From Diplolepis rosae (taxonomy: Eukaryota; Arthropoda; Insecta; Hymenoptera; Diplolepididae), in NCBI GenBank assembly GCA_030998225.1, contig JAPYXD010000715.1, positions 5,398,501 through 5,462,500 on the forward strand: a stretch of DNA of 64,000 bases, read 5' to 3'. A program made the translations under genes and the position numbers. The notes below the pieces were generated by a model that was not told where the DNA came from, did no database searches, and saw nothing but the letters and a program-made list of their open reading frames with translations. Positions 36,813-50,841 of this stretch are shown one piece after another (the first letter of the stretch is position 1; the number at the start of each line of letters is the position of its first letter).

Positions 36813-38467
36813 TTATAGAATGACGTGACAGTAGAAATACCTTTTGGCCATTTTAATGTTTAGCTCTCATCTTAACTTCCCTGAAGAAGCCGTATTTTTA
36901 GCACCTGGACTACTGCATATCATTTTTAGAATGCTGGAATCACTAAAATACCACCCAGTTATCATACATTTCAGTTATCAGCTCTAGTTCCCTTGGGAAC
37001 ATGTGTTTTCAGCACATGGAGTACTAGACATAATTTTTAGGATGTCGAGACAGAAATGTCAGCCAGGTATCTTAACATTGGGTTCCCAGCTTGACTTCCC
37101 GTAGGAAAAATATATTATAAACGGCTAGAGTAATGTATTAAATTTTAGAATGACGGGACAGTAGAAATACCATTTGTCCATCTTAATGTTTGGCTATCAT
37201 CTTAACTGCCCTGAAGAAGCAGTACTTTTAGCACATGGACAACTACATATCATTTTTAGAATGCTGGAATCTCTAATATACCACCCACTTATCATAGATT
37301 TCAGTTCTCAGCTCTAGTTACCTTTGGAACATGTGTTTTCAGCACATGAAGTACTAGACATAATTTTTAGTCTGTCGAAACTTCAGAAATATCAGCTGGG
37401 TATCTTAGATTTGGGTTCTATGCTTGACTTCCCGTAGGAAAAATATATTATAAACAGCTAGTCTCCTGAATTTAATTTTAGAATGACGGGACAGTAGAAA
37501 TACCTTTTGGCCATCTTAATGTTTAGCTTTCAACTTAACTTCCCTGAGGAAGCATAATTTTGTGCACATGGACTACTACATATGATTTTTAGAATGCTGG
37601 AATCACTAAAATACCACCCAGTTATCATACATTTCAGTTCCCAGCTCTAGTTTCCTTTGGAACATGTGTTTTCAGCACATGAAGTACTAGACATAATTTT
37701 TAGAATGTCGAGACTTTAAAAATATCACCCGGGTATCTAGAAATTGGGTTCCCAGCTTGATTTCCCGTAGGAAAATATATTATAAACAGCTAGACTAATG
37801 TATTAAATTTTAGAATGACGGGACAGTAGAAATAACATTTTGCAACCTTAATGTTTAGCTCTCATCTTTACTTCCCTGAAGAAGCCGTATTTTTAGCACC
37901 TGAACTACTGCATATCATTTTTAGAATGCTGGAATCACTAAAATACCACTCAGTTATCATACATTTTAGTTCCTAGCTTAAGTTGCCTTTGGGACATGTA
38001 TTTTAAGCACATGGAGTACTAGACATAATTTTTAGGATGTCGAGACAGAAATATCAGCCGGGTATCACAACATTGTGTTTCCAGCTTGATTTCCAGTAGG
38101 AAAAATATAGTATAAAAAGCTAGATTCCAGAATTTAATTTTAGAATGTCGTGACAGTAGAAATACCTTTTGGCCATTTTAGTGTTTAGCTCTCATCTTAA
38201 CTTCTCTAAAGAAGCAGTATTTTCAGCACATGGACTACTGCATATCATTTTTAGAATGCTGGAATCACTAAAATACCACTCAGTTATCATACATTTTAGT
38301 TCCTAGCTTAAGTTGCCTTTGGGACATGTATTTTAAGCACATGGAGTACTAGACATAATTTTTAGGATGTCGAGACAGAAATATCAGCCGGGTATCACAA
38401 GATTGTGTTTCCAGCTTGATTTCCAGTAGGAAAAATATAGTATAAAAAGCTAGATTCCAGAATTTAA
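36813..38467 (+). repeat. Segment duplicated at offset 4524, copy 1
   Basis: Five units matching 41,337-42,991 (anchors 36,828 to 38,153 map onto 41,352 to 42,677). Shared rare variants include GTCAGCCAGGTATCTTAAC, GTTTGGCTATC and CTAATATACCACCCAC. Part of it recurs again at 52,492 (offset 10,825 from the second copy). Confidence 0.88.
37143..38137 (+). repeat. Three-unit module M, copy 2
   Basis: Same unit order and the same 995-base length as 24,207-25,201, at an offset of 12,936, with the GTTTGGCTATC variant in the first A. Confidence 0.85.
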
Positions 38468-39133
38468 TTTTAGAATGTCGTGACAGTATAAATACCTTTT
38501 GGCCATTTTAATGTTTAGCTCTCATCTTAACTTCCCTGAGGAGGCAGTATTTTGAGCACATGGACTGCTACATTTCATTTTTAGAATGCTGGAAACTCTA
38601 AAATACCACCCAGTTATCATACATTTCAGTTCTTAGCTCTATTTTCCTTGGGAACATGTGTTTTCAGCACATGGAGTACTAGACATAATTTTTAGTCTGT
38701 CGAAACTTCAGAAATATCAGCTGGGTATCTTAGATTTGGGTTCTATGCTTGACTTCCCGTAGGAAAAATATATTATAAACAGCTAGTCTCCTGAATTTAA
38801 TTTTAGAATGACGGGACAGTAGAAATACCTTTTGGCCATCTTAATGTTTAGCTCTCATCTTAACTTCCCTGAGGAAGCAGTATTTTGTGCACATGGACTA
38901 CTACATATGATTTTTAGAATGCTGGAATCTCTAAAATACCACCCAGTTATCATACATTTCAGTTCTCAGCTCTAGTTCCCTTTGGAACATGTATTTTCAG
39001 CACATGGAATACTAGACATAATTTTTAGTCTGTCGAAACTTCAGAAATATCAGCTGGGTATCTTAGATTTGGGTTCTATGCTTGACTTCCCGTAGGAAAA
39101 ATATATTATAAACAGCTAGTCTCCTGAATTTAA

Positions 39134-40457
39134 TTTTAGAATGACGGGACAGTAGAAATACCTTTTGGCCATTTTAATGTTTAGCTCTCATCTTAACTTC
39201 CCTAAAGAAGCAGTATTTTCAGCACATGGACTACTGCATATCATTTTTAGAATGCTGGAATGACTAAAATACCACTCAGTTATCATACATTTTAGTTCCT
39301 AGCTCTATTTTCCTTTGGAACATGTATTTTCAGCACATGGAATACTAGACATAATTTTTAGGATGTCGAGACAGAAATGCAGCCGGGTATCTCAACATTG
39401 GGTTCCCAGCTTGACTTCCAGTAGGAAAAATATATTATAAACGGCTAGACTAATGTATTAAATTTTAGAATGACGGGACAGTAGAAATACCATTTGTCCA
39501 TCTTAATGTTTAGCTCTCATCTTAACTTCCCTGAAGAAGCCGTATTTTTAGCACATGGACTACTACATATGAATTTTAGAATGCTGGAAACTCTAAAATA
39601 GCACCCAGTTATCATATATTTCAGTTCTCAGCTCTAGTTTCCTTTGGAACATGTTTTTTCAGCACATGAAGTACTAGACATAATTTTTAGTCTGTCGAAA
39701 CTTCAGAAATATCAGCTGGGTATCTTAGATTTGGGTTCTATGCTTGACTTCCCGTAGGAAAAATATATTATAAACAGCTAGTCTCCTGAATTTAATTTTA
39801 GAATGACGTGACAGTAGAAATACCTTTTAGCCATTTTAGTGTTTAGCTCTCATCTTAACTTCCCTAAAGAAGCAGTATTTTCAGCACATGGACTACTGCA
39901 TATCATTTTTAGAATGCTGGAATCACTAAAATACCACCCAGTTATCATACATTTCAGTTCCCAGCTCTAGTTTCCTTTGGAACATGTGTTTTCAGCACAT
40001 GAAGTACTAGACATAATTTTTAGAATGTCGAGACTTTAAAAATATCACCCAGGTATCTAGAAATTGGGTTCCGAGCTTGATTTCCCGTAGGAAAATATAT
40101 TATAAACAGCTAGACTAATGTATTAAATTTTAGAATGACGTTACAGTAGAAATACCTTTTGGCCATCTTAATGTTTAGCTCTCATCTTAACTTCCCTGAA
40201 GAAGCCGTATTTTTAGCGCCTGAACTACTGCGTATCATTTCTAGAATGCTGGAATCACTAAAATACCACTCAGTTATCATACATTATAGTTCCTAGCTTA
40301 AGTTGCCTTTGGGACATGTATTTTAAGCACATGGAGTTCTAGTAATATTTTTTAGGATGTCGATAAATAAATATCAGCCGGGTATCACAACATTGGGTTT
40401 CCAGCTTGATTTCCAGTAGGAAAAATATAGTATAAAAAGCTAGATTCCAGAATTTAA
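39134..40457 (+). repeat. Further partial copy of the 9-unit repeat
   Basis: The unit at 39,134 has the GAATGACTAAAA B variant that starts the 9-unit repeat, and is followed by the same three unit types (anchors 39,478, 39,811 and 40,143, including the GCGCCTGAACTACTGCG variant). It then passes into the 2204-base block. Confidence 0.75.
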
Positions 40458-41117
40458 TTTTAGAATGACGTGACAGTAGAAATACCTTTTGGCCATTTTA
40501 GTGTTTAGCTCTCATCTTAACTTCCCTAAAGAAGCAGTATTTTCAGCACATGGACTACTGCATATCATTTTTAGAATGCTGGAATCACTAAAATACCACT
40601 CAGTTATCATACATTTTAGTTCCTAGCTTAAGTTGCCTTTGGGACATGTATTTTAAGCACATGGAGTACTAGACATAATTTTTAGGATGTCGAGACAAAA
40701 ATATCAGCCGGGTATCACAACATTGGGTTTCCAGCTTGATTTCCAGTAGGAAAAATATAGTATAAAAAGCTAGATTCCAGAATTTAATTATAGAATGACG
40801 TGACAGTAGAAATACCTTTTGGCCATTTTAATGTTTAGCTCTCATCTTAACTTCCCTGAGGAGGCAGTATTTTGAGCACATGGACTGCTACATTTCATTT
40901 TTAGAATGCTGGAAACTCTAAAATACCACCCAGTTATCATACATTTCAGTTCTCAGCTCTATTTTCCTTTGGAACATGTATTTTCAGCACATGGAATACT
41001 AGACATAATTTTTAGGATGTCGAGACAGAAATGTCAGCCGGGTATCTCAACATTGGGTTCCCAGCTTGACTTCCCGTAGGAAAAATATATTATAAACAGC
41101 TAGACTAATGTATTTAA

Positions 41118-41336
41118 TTTTAGAATGACGGGACAGTAGAAATAACATTTTGCAACCTTAATGTTTAGCTCTCATCTTTACTTCCCTGAAGAAGCAGTAT
41201 TTTCAGCACATAAAATACTAGACATAATTTTTATGATGTCGAGACAAAAATATCAGCCGGCTATCTCAACATTGGGTTTCCAGCTTGATTTCCAGTAGGG
41301 AAAATATAGTATAAAAAGCTAGATTCCAGAATTTAA
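41118..41336 (+). repeat. Two-subunit unit, CCGGCTATC subfamily
   Basis: Same A/B fusion junction, 219 bases, with TTATGATGTCGAGAC and CCGGCTATC in C. Confidence 0.92.
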
Positions 41337-41666
41337 TTATAGATTGACGTGACAGTAGAAATACCTTTTGGCCATTTTAATGTTTAGCTCTCATCTTAAC
41401 TTCCCTGAAGAAGCCGTATTTTTAGCACCTGGACTACTGCATATCATTTTTAGAATGCTGGAATCACTAAAATACCACCCAGTTATCATACATTTCAGTT
41501 ATCAGCTCTAGTTCCCTTGGGAACATGTGTTTTCAGCACATGGAGTACTAGACATAATTTTTAGGATGTCGAGACAGAAATGTCAGCCAGGTATCTTAAC
41601 ATTGGGTTCCCAGCTTGACTTCCCGTAGGAAAAATATATTATAAACGGCTAGACTAATGTATTAAA

Positions 41667-42661
41667 TTTTAGAATGACGGGACAGTAGAAATACCATTTG
41701 TCCATCTTAATGTTTGGCTATCATCTTAACTGCCCTGAAGAAGCAGTACTTTTAGCACATGTACAACTACATATCATTTTTAGAATGCTGGAATTTCTAA
41801 TATACCACCCACTTATCATAGATTTCAGTTCTCAGCTCTAGTTACCTTTGGAACATGTGTTTTCAGCACATGAAGTACTAGACATAATTTTTAGTCTGTC
41901 GAAACTTCAGAAATATCAGCTGGGTATCTTAGATTTGGGTTCTATGCTTGACTTCCCGTAGGAAAAATATATTATAAACAGCTAGTCTCCTGAATTTAAT
42001 TTTAGAATGACGGGACAGTAGAAATACCTTTTGGCCATCTTAATGTTTAGCTTTCAACTTAACTTCCCTGAGGAAGCATAATTTTGTGCACATGGACTAC
42101 TACATATGATTTTTAGAATGCTGGAATCACTAAAATACCACCCAGTTATCATACATTTCAGTTCCCAGCTCTAGTTTCCTTTGGAACATGTGTTTTCAGC
42201 ACATGAAGTACTAGACATAATTTTTAGAATGTCGAGACTTTAAAAATATCACCCGGGTATCTAGAAATTGGGTTCCCAGCTTGATTTCCCGTAGGAAAAT
42301 ATATTATAAACAGCTAGACTAATGTATTAAATTTTAGAATGACGGGACAGTAGAAATAACATTTTGCAACCTTAATGTTTAGCTCTCATCTTTACTTCCC
42401 TGAAGAAGCCGTATTTTTAGCACCTGAACTACTGCATATCATTTTTAGAATGCTGGAATCACTAAAATACCACTCAGTTATCATACATTTTAGTTCCTAG
42501 CTTAAGTTGCCTTTGGGACATGTATTTTAAGCACATGGAGTACTAGACATAATTTTTAGGATGTCGAGACAGAAATATCAGCCGGGTATCACAACATTGT
42601 GTTTCCAGCTTGATTTCCAGTAGGAAAAATATAGTATAAAAAGCTAGATTCCAGAATTTAA
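41667..42661 (+). repeat. Three-unit module M, copy 3
   Basis: Same order as the other module copies. It shares CATGTACAACTAC and GGAATTTCTAATATACC with the copy at 52,492, so these two are closest relatives although 10.8 kb apart. Confidence 0.85.
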
Positions 42662-43321
42662 TTTTAGAATGTCGTGACAGTAGAAATACCTTTTGGCCAT
42701 TTTAGTGTTTAGCTCTCATCTTAACTTCCCTAAAGAAGCAGTATTTTCAGCACATGGACTACTGCATATCATTTTTAGAATGCTGGAATCACTAAAATAC
42801 CACTCAGTTATCATACATTTTAGTTCCTTGCTTAAGTTGCCTTTGGGACATGTATTTTAAGCACATGGAGTACTAGACATAATTTTTAGGATGTCGAGAC
42901 AAAAATATCAGCCGGGTATCACAACATTGGGTTTCCAGCTTGATTTCCAGTAGGAAAAATATAGTATAAAAAGCTAGATTCCAGAATTTAATTATAGAAT
43001 GACGTGACAGTAGAAATACCTTTTGGCCATTTTAATGTTTAGCTCTCATCTTAACTTCCCTGAGGAGGCAGTATTTTGAGCACATGGACTGCTACATTTC
43101 ATTTTTAGAATGCTGGAAACTCTAAAATACCACCCAGTTATCATACATTTCAGTTCTCAGCTCTATTTTCCTTTGGAACATGTATTTTCAGCACATGGAA
43201 TACTAGACATAATTTTTAGGATGTCGAGACAGAAATGTCAGCCGGGTATCTCAACATTGGGTTCCCAGCTTGACTTCCCGTAGGAAAAATATATTATAAA
43301 CAGCTAGAATAATGTATTTAA

Positions 43322-43540
43322 TTTTAGAATGACGGGACAGTAGAAATAACATTTTGCAACCTTAATGTTTAGCTCTCATCTTTACTTCCCTGAAGAAGCA
43401 GTATTTTCAGCACATAAAATACTAGACATAATTTTTATGATGTCGAGACAAAAATATCAGCCGGCTATCTCAACATTGGGTTTCCAGCTTGATTTCCAGT
43501 AGGGAAAATATAGTATAAAAAGCTAGATTCCAGAATTTAA
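43322..43540 (+). repeat. Two-subunit unit, CCGGCTATC subfamily
   Basis: Equivalent of 41,118-41,336 at an offset of 2204, with the junction and the ATGATG variant preserved. Confidence 0.92.
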
Positions 43541-43870
43541 TTATAGATTGACGTGACAGTAGAAATACCTTTTGGCCATTTTAATGTTTAGCTCTCATCT
43601 AAACTTCCCTGAAGAAGCCGTATTTTTAGCACCTGGACTACTGCATATTATTTTTAGAATGCTGGAATCACTAAAATACCACTCAGTTATCATACATTTC
43701 AGTTATCAGCTCTAGTTCCCTTGGGAACATGTGTTTTCAGCACATGGAGTACTAGACATAATTTTTAGGATGTCGAGACAGAAATGTCAGCCGGGTATCT
43801 CATCATTGGGTTCCTAGCTTGACTTCCCGTAGGAAAAATATATTATAAACGGCTAGACTAATGTATTAAA

Positions 43871-44863
43871 TTTTAGAATGGCGGGACAGTAGAAATACCA
43901 TTTGTCCATCTTAATGTTTAGCTCTCATCTTAACTGCCCCGAAGAAGCAGTACTTTTAGCACATTGACAACTACATATCATTTTTAGAATGCTGGAATCT
44001 CTAAAATACCACCCAGTTATCATAAATTTCAGTTCTCAGCTCTATTTCCCTTTGGAACATGTGTTTTCAGCACATGAAGTACTAGACATAATTTTTAGTC
44101 TCTCGAAACTTCAGAAATATCAGCTGGGTATCTTAGATTTGGGTTCTATGCTTGACTTCCCGTAGGAAAAATATATTATAAACAGCTAGTCTCCTGAATT
44201 TAATTTTACAATGACGGGACAGTAGAAATACCTTTTGGCCATCTTAATGTTTAGCTTTCAACTTAACTTCCCTGAGGAAGCATAATTTTGTGCACATGGA
44301 CTACTACATATGATTTTTAGAATGCTGGAATCACTAAAATACCACCCAGTTATCATACATTTCAGTTGTCAGTTCTAGTTTCCTTTGGAACATGTATTTT
44401 CAGCACATGGAGTAGTAGACATAATTTTTAGGATGTCGAGACAGAAATATCAGCCGGGTATCACAACATTGGGTTTCCAGCTTGATTTCCAGTAGGAAAA
44501 ATATAGTATAAACGGCTAGATTAATGTATTAAATTTTAGAATGACGGGACAGTAGAAATAACATTTTGCAACCTTAATGTTTAGCTCTCATCTTAACTTC
44601 CCTAAAGAAGCAGTATTTTCAGCACATGGACTACTGCATATCATTTTTAGAATGCTGGAATCACTAAAATACCACTCAGTTATCATACATTTTAGTTCCT
44701 AGCTTAAGTTGCCTTTGGGACATGTATTTTAAGCACATGGAGTACTAGACATAATTTTTAGGATGTCGAGACAAAAATATCAGCCGGGTATCACAACATT
44801 GGGTTTCCAGCTTGATTTCCAGTAGGAAAAATATAGTATAAAAAGCTAGATTCCAGAATTTAA
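43871..44863 (+). repeat. Three-unit module M, copy 4
   Basis: Same unit order, 993 bases. The third unit follows a C2-type C subunit, unlike the other copies, which suggests local conversion. Confidence 0.82.
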
Positions 44864-45196
44864 TTTTAGAATGACGTGACAGTAGAAATACCTTTTGGCC
44901 ATTTTAGTGTTTAGCTCTCATCTTAACTTCCCTAAAGAAGCAGTATTTTCAGCACATGGACTACTGCATATCATTTTTAGAATGCTGGAATCACTAAAAT
45001 ACCACCCAGTTATCATACATTTCAGTTCCCAGCTCTAGTTTCCTTTGGAACATGTGTTTTCAGCACATGAAGTACTAGACATAATTTTTAGAATGTCGAG
45101 ACTTTAAAAATATCACCCGGGTATCTAGAAATTGGGTTCCCAGCTTGACTTCCCGTAGGAAAAATATATAATAAACAGCTAGACTAATGTATTAAA

Positions 45197-48182
45197 TTTT
45201 AGAATGACGTTACAGTAGAAATACCTTTTGGCCATCTTAATGTTTAGCTCTCATCTTAACTTCCCTGAAGAAGCCGTATTTTTAGCGCCTGAACTACTGC
45301 GTATCATTTCTAGAATGCTGGAATCACTAAAATACCACTCAGTTATCATACATTTTAGTTCCTAGCTTAAGTTGCCTTTGGGACATGTATTTTAAGCACA
45401 TGGAGTACTAGACATAATTTTTAGGATGTCGAGACAGAAATATCAGCCGGGCATCACAACATTGGGTTTCCAGCTTGATTTCCAGTAGGAAAAATATAGT
45501 ATAAAAAGCTAGATTCCAGAATTTAATTTTAGAATGACGTGACAGTAGAAATACCTTTTGGCCATTTTAATGTTTAGCTCTCATCTTAACTTCCCTAAAG
45601 AAGCAGTATTTTCAGCACATGGACTACTGCATATCATTTTTAGAATGCTGGAATCACTAAAATACCACTCAGTTATCATACATTTTAGTTCCTAGCTTAA
45701 GTTGCCTTTGGGACATGTATTTTAAGCACATGGAGTACTAGACATAATTTTTAGGATGTCGAGACAGAAATATCAGCCGGGTATCACAACATTGGGTTTC
45801 CAGCTTGATTTCCAGTAGGAAAAATATAGTATAAAAAGCTAGATTCCAGAATTTAATTTTAGAATGACGTGACAGTAGAAATACCTTTTGGCCATTTTAG
45901 TGTTTAGCTCTCATCTTAACTTCCCTGAGGAGGCAGTATTTTGAGCACATGTACTGCTACATTTCATTTTTGAATGCTGGAAACTCTAAAATACCACCCA
46001 GTTATCATACATTTCAGTTCTTAGCTCTATTTTCCTTGGGAACATGTGTTTTCAGCACATGGAGTACTAGACATAATTTTTAGTCTGTCGAAACTTCAGA
46101 AATATCAGCTGGGTATCTTAGATTTGGGTTCTATGCTTGACTTCCCGTAGGAAAAATATATTATAAACAGCTAGTCTCCTGAATTTAATTTTAGAATGAC
46201 GGGAGAGTAGAAATACCTTTTTGCCATCTTAATGTTTAGCTCTCATCTTAACTTCCCTGAGGAAGCAGTATTTTGTGCACATGGACTACTACATATGATT
46301 TTTAGAATGCTGGAATCTCTAAAATACCACCCAGTTATCATACATTTCAGTTCTCAGCTCTAGTTCCCTTTGGAACATGTATTTTCAGCACATGGAATAC
46401 TAGACATAATTTTTAGAATGTCGAGACTTTAAAAATATCAGCCGGGTATCTCAACATTGGGTTCCCAGCTTGACTTCCAGTAGGAAAAATATATTATAAA
46501 CGGCTAGACTAATGTATTAAATTTTAGAATGACGGGACAGTAGAAATACCTTTTGGCCATTTTAATGTTTAGCTCTCATCTTAACTTCCCTGAGGAGGCA
46601 GTATTTTGAGCACATGGACTGCTACATTTCATTTTTAGAATGCTGGAAACTCTAAAATACCACCCAGTTATCATACATTTCAGTTCTTAGCTCTATTTTC
46701 CTTGGGAACATGTGTTTTCAGCACATGGAGTACTAGACATAATTTTTAGTCTGTCGAAACTTCAGAAATATCAGCTGGGTATCTTAGATTTGGGTTCTAT
46801 GCTTGACTTCCCGTAGGAAAAATATATTATAAACAGCTAGTCTCCTGAATTTAATTTTAGAATGACGGGACAGTAGAAATACCTTTTGGCCATCTTAATG
46901 TTTAGCTCTCATCTTAACTTCCCTGAGGAAGCAGTATTTTGTGCACATGGACTACTACATATGATTTTTAGAATGCTGGAATCTCTAAAATACCACCCAG
47001 TTATCATACATTTCAGTTCTCAGCTCTAGTTCCCTTTGGAACATGTATTTTCAGCACATGGAATACTAGACATAATTTTTAGAATGTCGAGACTTTAAAA
47101 ATATCAGCCGGGTATCTCAACATTGGGTTCCCAGCTTGACTTCCCGTAGGAAAAATATATTATAAACGGCTAGACTAATGTATTAAATTTTAGAATGACG
47201 GGACAGTAGAAATACCTTTTGCCCATCTTAATGTTTAGCTCTCATCTTAACATCCCTGAGGAAGCAGTATTTTGTGCACATGGACTACTACATATGAATT
47301 TTAGAATGCTGGAATCTCTAAAATAGCACCCAGTTATCATACATTTCAGTTCTCAGCTCTAGTTTCCTTTGGAACATGTGTTTTCAGCACATGAAGTACT
47401 AGACATAATTTTTAGTCTGTCGAAACTTCAGAAATATCAGCTGGGTATCTTAGATTTGGGTTCTATGCTTGACTTCCCGTAGGAAAAATATATTATAAAC
47501 AGCTAGTCTCCTGAATTTAATTTTAGAATGACGTGACAGTAGAAATACCTTTTAGCCATTTTAGTGTTTAGCTCTCATCTTAACTTCCCTAAAGAAGCAG
47601 TATTTTCAGCACATGGACTACTGCATATCATTTTTAGAATGCTGGAATCACTAAAATACCACTCAGTTATCATACATTTCAGTTCTCAGCTCTATTTTCC
47701 TTTGGAACATGTATTTTCAGCACATGGAATACTAGACATAATTTTTGGATGTCGAGACAGAAATGTCAGCCGGGTATCTCAACATTGGGTTCCCAGCTTG
47801 ACTTCCAGTAGGAAAAATATATTATAAACGGCTAGACTAATGTATTAAATTTTAGAATGACGGGACAGTAGAAATACCATTTGTCCATCTTAATGTTTAG
47901 CTCTCATCTTAACTTCCCTGAGGAAGCATTATTTTGTGCACATGGACTACTACATATGAATTTTAGAATGCTGGAATCTCTAAAATAGCACCCAGTTATC
48001 ATACATTTCAGTTCTCATCTCTAGTTTCCTTTGGAACATGTGTTTTCAGCACATGAAGTACTAGACATAATTTTTAGTCTGTCGAAACTTCAGAAATATC
48101 AGCTGGGTATCTTAGATTTGGGTTCTATGCTTGACTTCCCGTAGGAAAAATATATTATAAACAGCTAGTCTCCTGAATTTAA
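45197..48182 (+). repeat. Distant copy of the 9-unit higher-order repeat
   Basis: The first part (to about 46,850) matches 26,863-28,520 at an offset of 18,334, falling to 18,333 after a one-base loss near 45,971. The second part matches 31,509-32,837 at an offset of 15,346, falling to 15,345. The change of offset shows it was assembled from two register positions of the repeat. Confidence 0.82.
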
Positions 48183-49300
48183 TTTTAGAATGACGGGACA
48201 GTAGAAATACCTTTTAGCCATTTTAGTGTTTAGCTCTCATCTTAACTTCCCTAAAGAAGCAGTATTTTCAGCACATGGACTACTGCATATCATTTTTAGA
48301 ATGCTGGAATCACTAAAATACCACTCAGTTATCATACATTTTAGTTCCTAGCTTAAGTTGCCTTTGGGACATGTATTTTAAGCACATGGAGTAGTAGACA
48401 TAATTTTTAGAATGTCGAGACTTTAGAAATATCACCCGGGTATCTAGAAATTGGGTTTCCAGCTTGATTTCCCGTAGGAAAAATATATTATAAAAAGCTA
48501 GACTCCAGATTTTAATTTTAGAATGACGTGACAGTAGAAATACCTTTTGGCCATTTTAATGTTTAGTTCTCATCTTAACTTCCCTGAGGAAGCAGTATTT
48601 TTAGCACCTGGACTACTGCATATCATTTTTAGAATGCTGGAATCACTAAAATACCACTCAGTTATCATACATTTTAGTTCCTAGCTTAAGTTGCCTTTGG
48701 GACATGTATTTTAAGCACATGGAGTACTAGACATAATTTTTAGGATGTCGAGACAGAAATATCAGCCGGGTATCACAACATTGGGTTTCCAGCTTGATTT
48801 CCAGTAGGAAAAATATAGTATAAAAAGCTAGATTCCAGAATTTAATTTTAGAATGACGTGACAGTAGAAATACCTTTTGGCCATTTTAATGTTTAGCTCT
48901 CATCGTAACTTCCCTAAAGAAGCAGTATTTTCAGCACATGGACTACTGCATATCATTTTTAGAATGCTGGAATCACTAAAATACCACTCAGTTATCATAC
49001 ATTTTAGTTCCTAGCTTAAGTTGCCTTTGGGACATGTATTTTAAGCACATGGAGTACTAGACATAATTTTTAGGATGTCGAGACAGAAATATCAGCCGGG
49101 TATCACAACATTGGGTTTCCAGCTTGATTTCCAGTAGGAAAAATATAGTATAAAAAGCTAGATTCCAGAATTTAATTTTAGAATGACGTGACAGTAGAAA
49201 TACCTTTTGGCCATTTTAATGTTTAGCTCTCATCTTAGCTTCCCTAATGAAGCAGTATTTTGAGCACATGGACTGCTACATTTCATTTTTAGAATGCTGG

Positions 49301-49312
49301 AATCACTCTAAA
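49301..49312 (+). other. Chimeric B subunit with 3 extra bases
   Basis: The sequence GGAATCACTCTAAAATACC combines GAATCACTAAAA with GAAACTCTAAAA, giving a 336-base unit. The A subunit before it joins a TTAGCTTCCCTAATGAAG start to a TTTTGAGCACATGGACTGC end. This looks like a recombination seam. Confidence 0.7.
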
Positions 49313-49511
49313 ATACCACCCAGTTATCATACATTTCAGTTCTTAGCTCTATTTTCCTTTGGGAACATGTGTTTTCAGCACATGGAGTACTAGACATAAT
49401 TTTTAGTCTGTCGAAACTTCAGAAATATCAGCTGGGTATCTTAGATTTGGGTTCTATGCTTGACTTCCCGTAGGAAAAATATATTATAAACAGCTAGTCT
49501 CCTGAATTTAA

Positions 49512-50840
49512 TTTTAGAATGACGGGACAGTAGAAATACCTTTTGGCCATCTTAATGTTTAGCTCTCATCTTAACTTCCCTGAGGAAGCAGTATTTTGTG
49601 CACATGGACTACTACATATGATTTTTAGAATGCTGGAATCTCTAAAATACCACCCAGTTATCATACATTTCAGTTCTCAGCTCTAGTTCCCTTTGGAACA
49701 TGTATTTTCAGCACATGGAATACTAGACATAATTTTTAGAATGTCGAGACTTTAAAAATATCAGCCGGGTATCTCAACATTGGGTTCCCAGCTTGACTTC
49801 CAGTAGGAAAAATATATTATAAACGGCTAGACTAATGTATTAAATTTTAGAATGACGGGACAGTAGAAATACCTTTTGGCCATTTTAATGTTTAGCTCTC
49901 ATCTTAACTTCCCTGAGGAGGCAGTATTTTGAGCACATGGACTGCTACATTTCATTTTTAGAATGCTGGAAACTCTAAAATACCACCCAGTTATCATACA
50001 TTTCAGTTCTTAGCTCTATTTTCCTTTGGGAACATGTGTTTTCAGCACATGGAGTACTAGACATAATTTTTAGTCTGTCGAAACTTCAGAAATATCAGCT
50101 GGGTATCTTAGATTTGGGTTCTATGCTTGACTTCCCGTAGGAAAAATATATTATAAACAGCTAGTCTCCTGAATTTAATTTTAGAATGACGGGACAGTAG
50201 AAATACCTTTTGGCCATTTTAATGTTTAGCTCTCATCTTAACTTCCCTAAAGAAGCAGTATTTTCAGCACATGGACTACTGCATATCATTTTTAGAATGC
50301 TGGAATCACTAAAATACCACTCAGTTATCATACATTTTAGTTCCTAGCTTAAGTTCCCTTTGGGACATGTATTTTAAGCACATGGAATACTAGACATAAT
50401 TTTTAGGATGTCGAGACAGAAATATCAGCCGGGTATCTCAACATTGGGTTCCCAGCTTGACTTCCGGTAGGAAAAATATATTATAAACGGCTAGACTAAT
50501 GTATTTAATTTTAGAATGACGGGACAGTAGAAATACCATTTGTCCATCTTAATGTTTAGCTCTCATCTTAACTGCCCTGAAGAAGCAGTATTTTGTGCAC
50601 ATGGACTACTACATATGAATTTTAGAATGCTGGAAACTCTAAAATAGCACCCAGTTATCATATATTTCAGTTCTCAGCTCTAGTTTCCTTTGGAACATGT
50701 GTTTTCAGCACATGAAGTACTAGACATAATTTTTAGTCTGTCGAAACTTCAGAAATATCAACTGGGTATCTTAGATTTGGGTTCTATGCTTGACTTCCCG
50801 TAGGAAAAATATATTATAAACAGCTAGTCTCCTGAATTTA
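49512..50840 (+). repeat. Another distant copy of part of the 9-unit repeat
   Basis: Four units (anchors 49,527 to 50,524) match 34,178 to 35,174 at offsets of 15,349-15,350. The GAATGACTAAAA unit of the parent has here been replaced by GAATCACTAAAA with a TTAAGTTCCC form of B. Confidence 0.78.
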
Positions 50841-50841
50841 A

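Larger units (their letters stand above)
40458..42661 (+). repeat. 7-unit higher-order repeat, copy 1 (2204 bases)
   Basis: Seven units, one of them two-subunit, ending in module M. Anchors 40,473 to 42,347 map onto 42,677 to 44,549 with offsets of 2204, falling to 2202 at the last. Shared rare variants include TTTTTATGATGTCGAGAC and GTAGGGAAAATATAG. Confidence 0.88.
42662..44863 (+). repeat. 7-unit higher-order repeat, copy 2 (2202 bases)
   Basis: Tandem copy of 40,458-42,661. Differences include CTAAACTTCC near 43,600, GGCGGGACAG near 43,880 and a C subunit near 44,450 that has switched to the C2 type. Confidence 0.88.

Noticed and set aside
47564..47827. Open frame of 87 codons
   Set aside because: It runs across A, B and C of one unit, again because of a B variant lacking TAG. 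The frame is closed in nearly all of the roughly 190 other units, so it is a chance opening.
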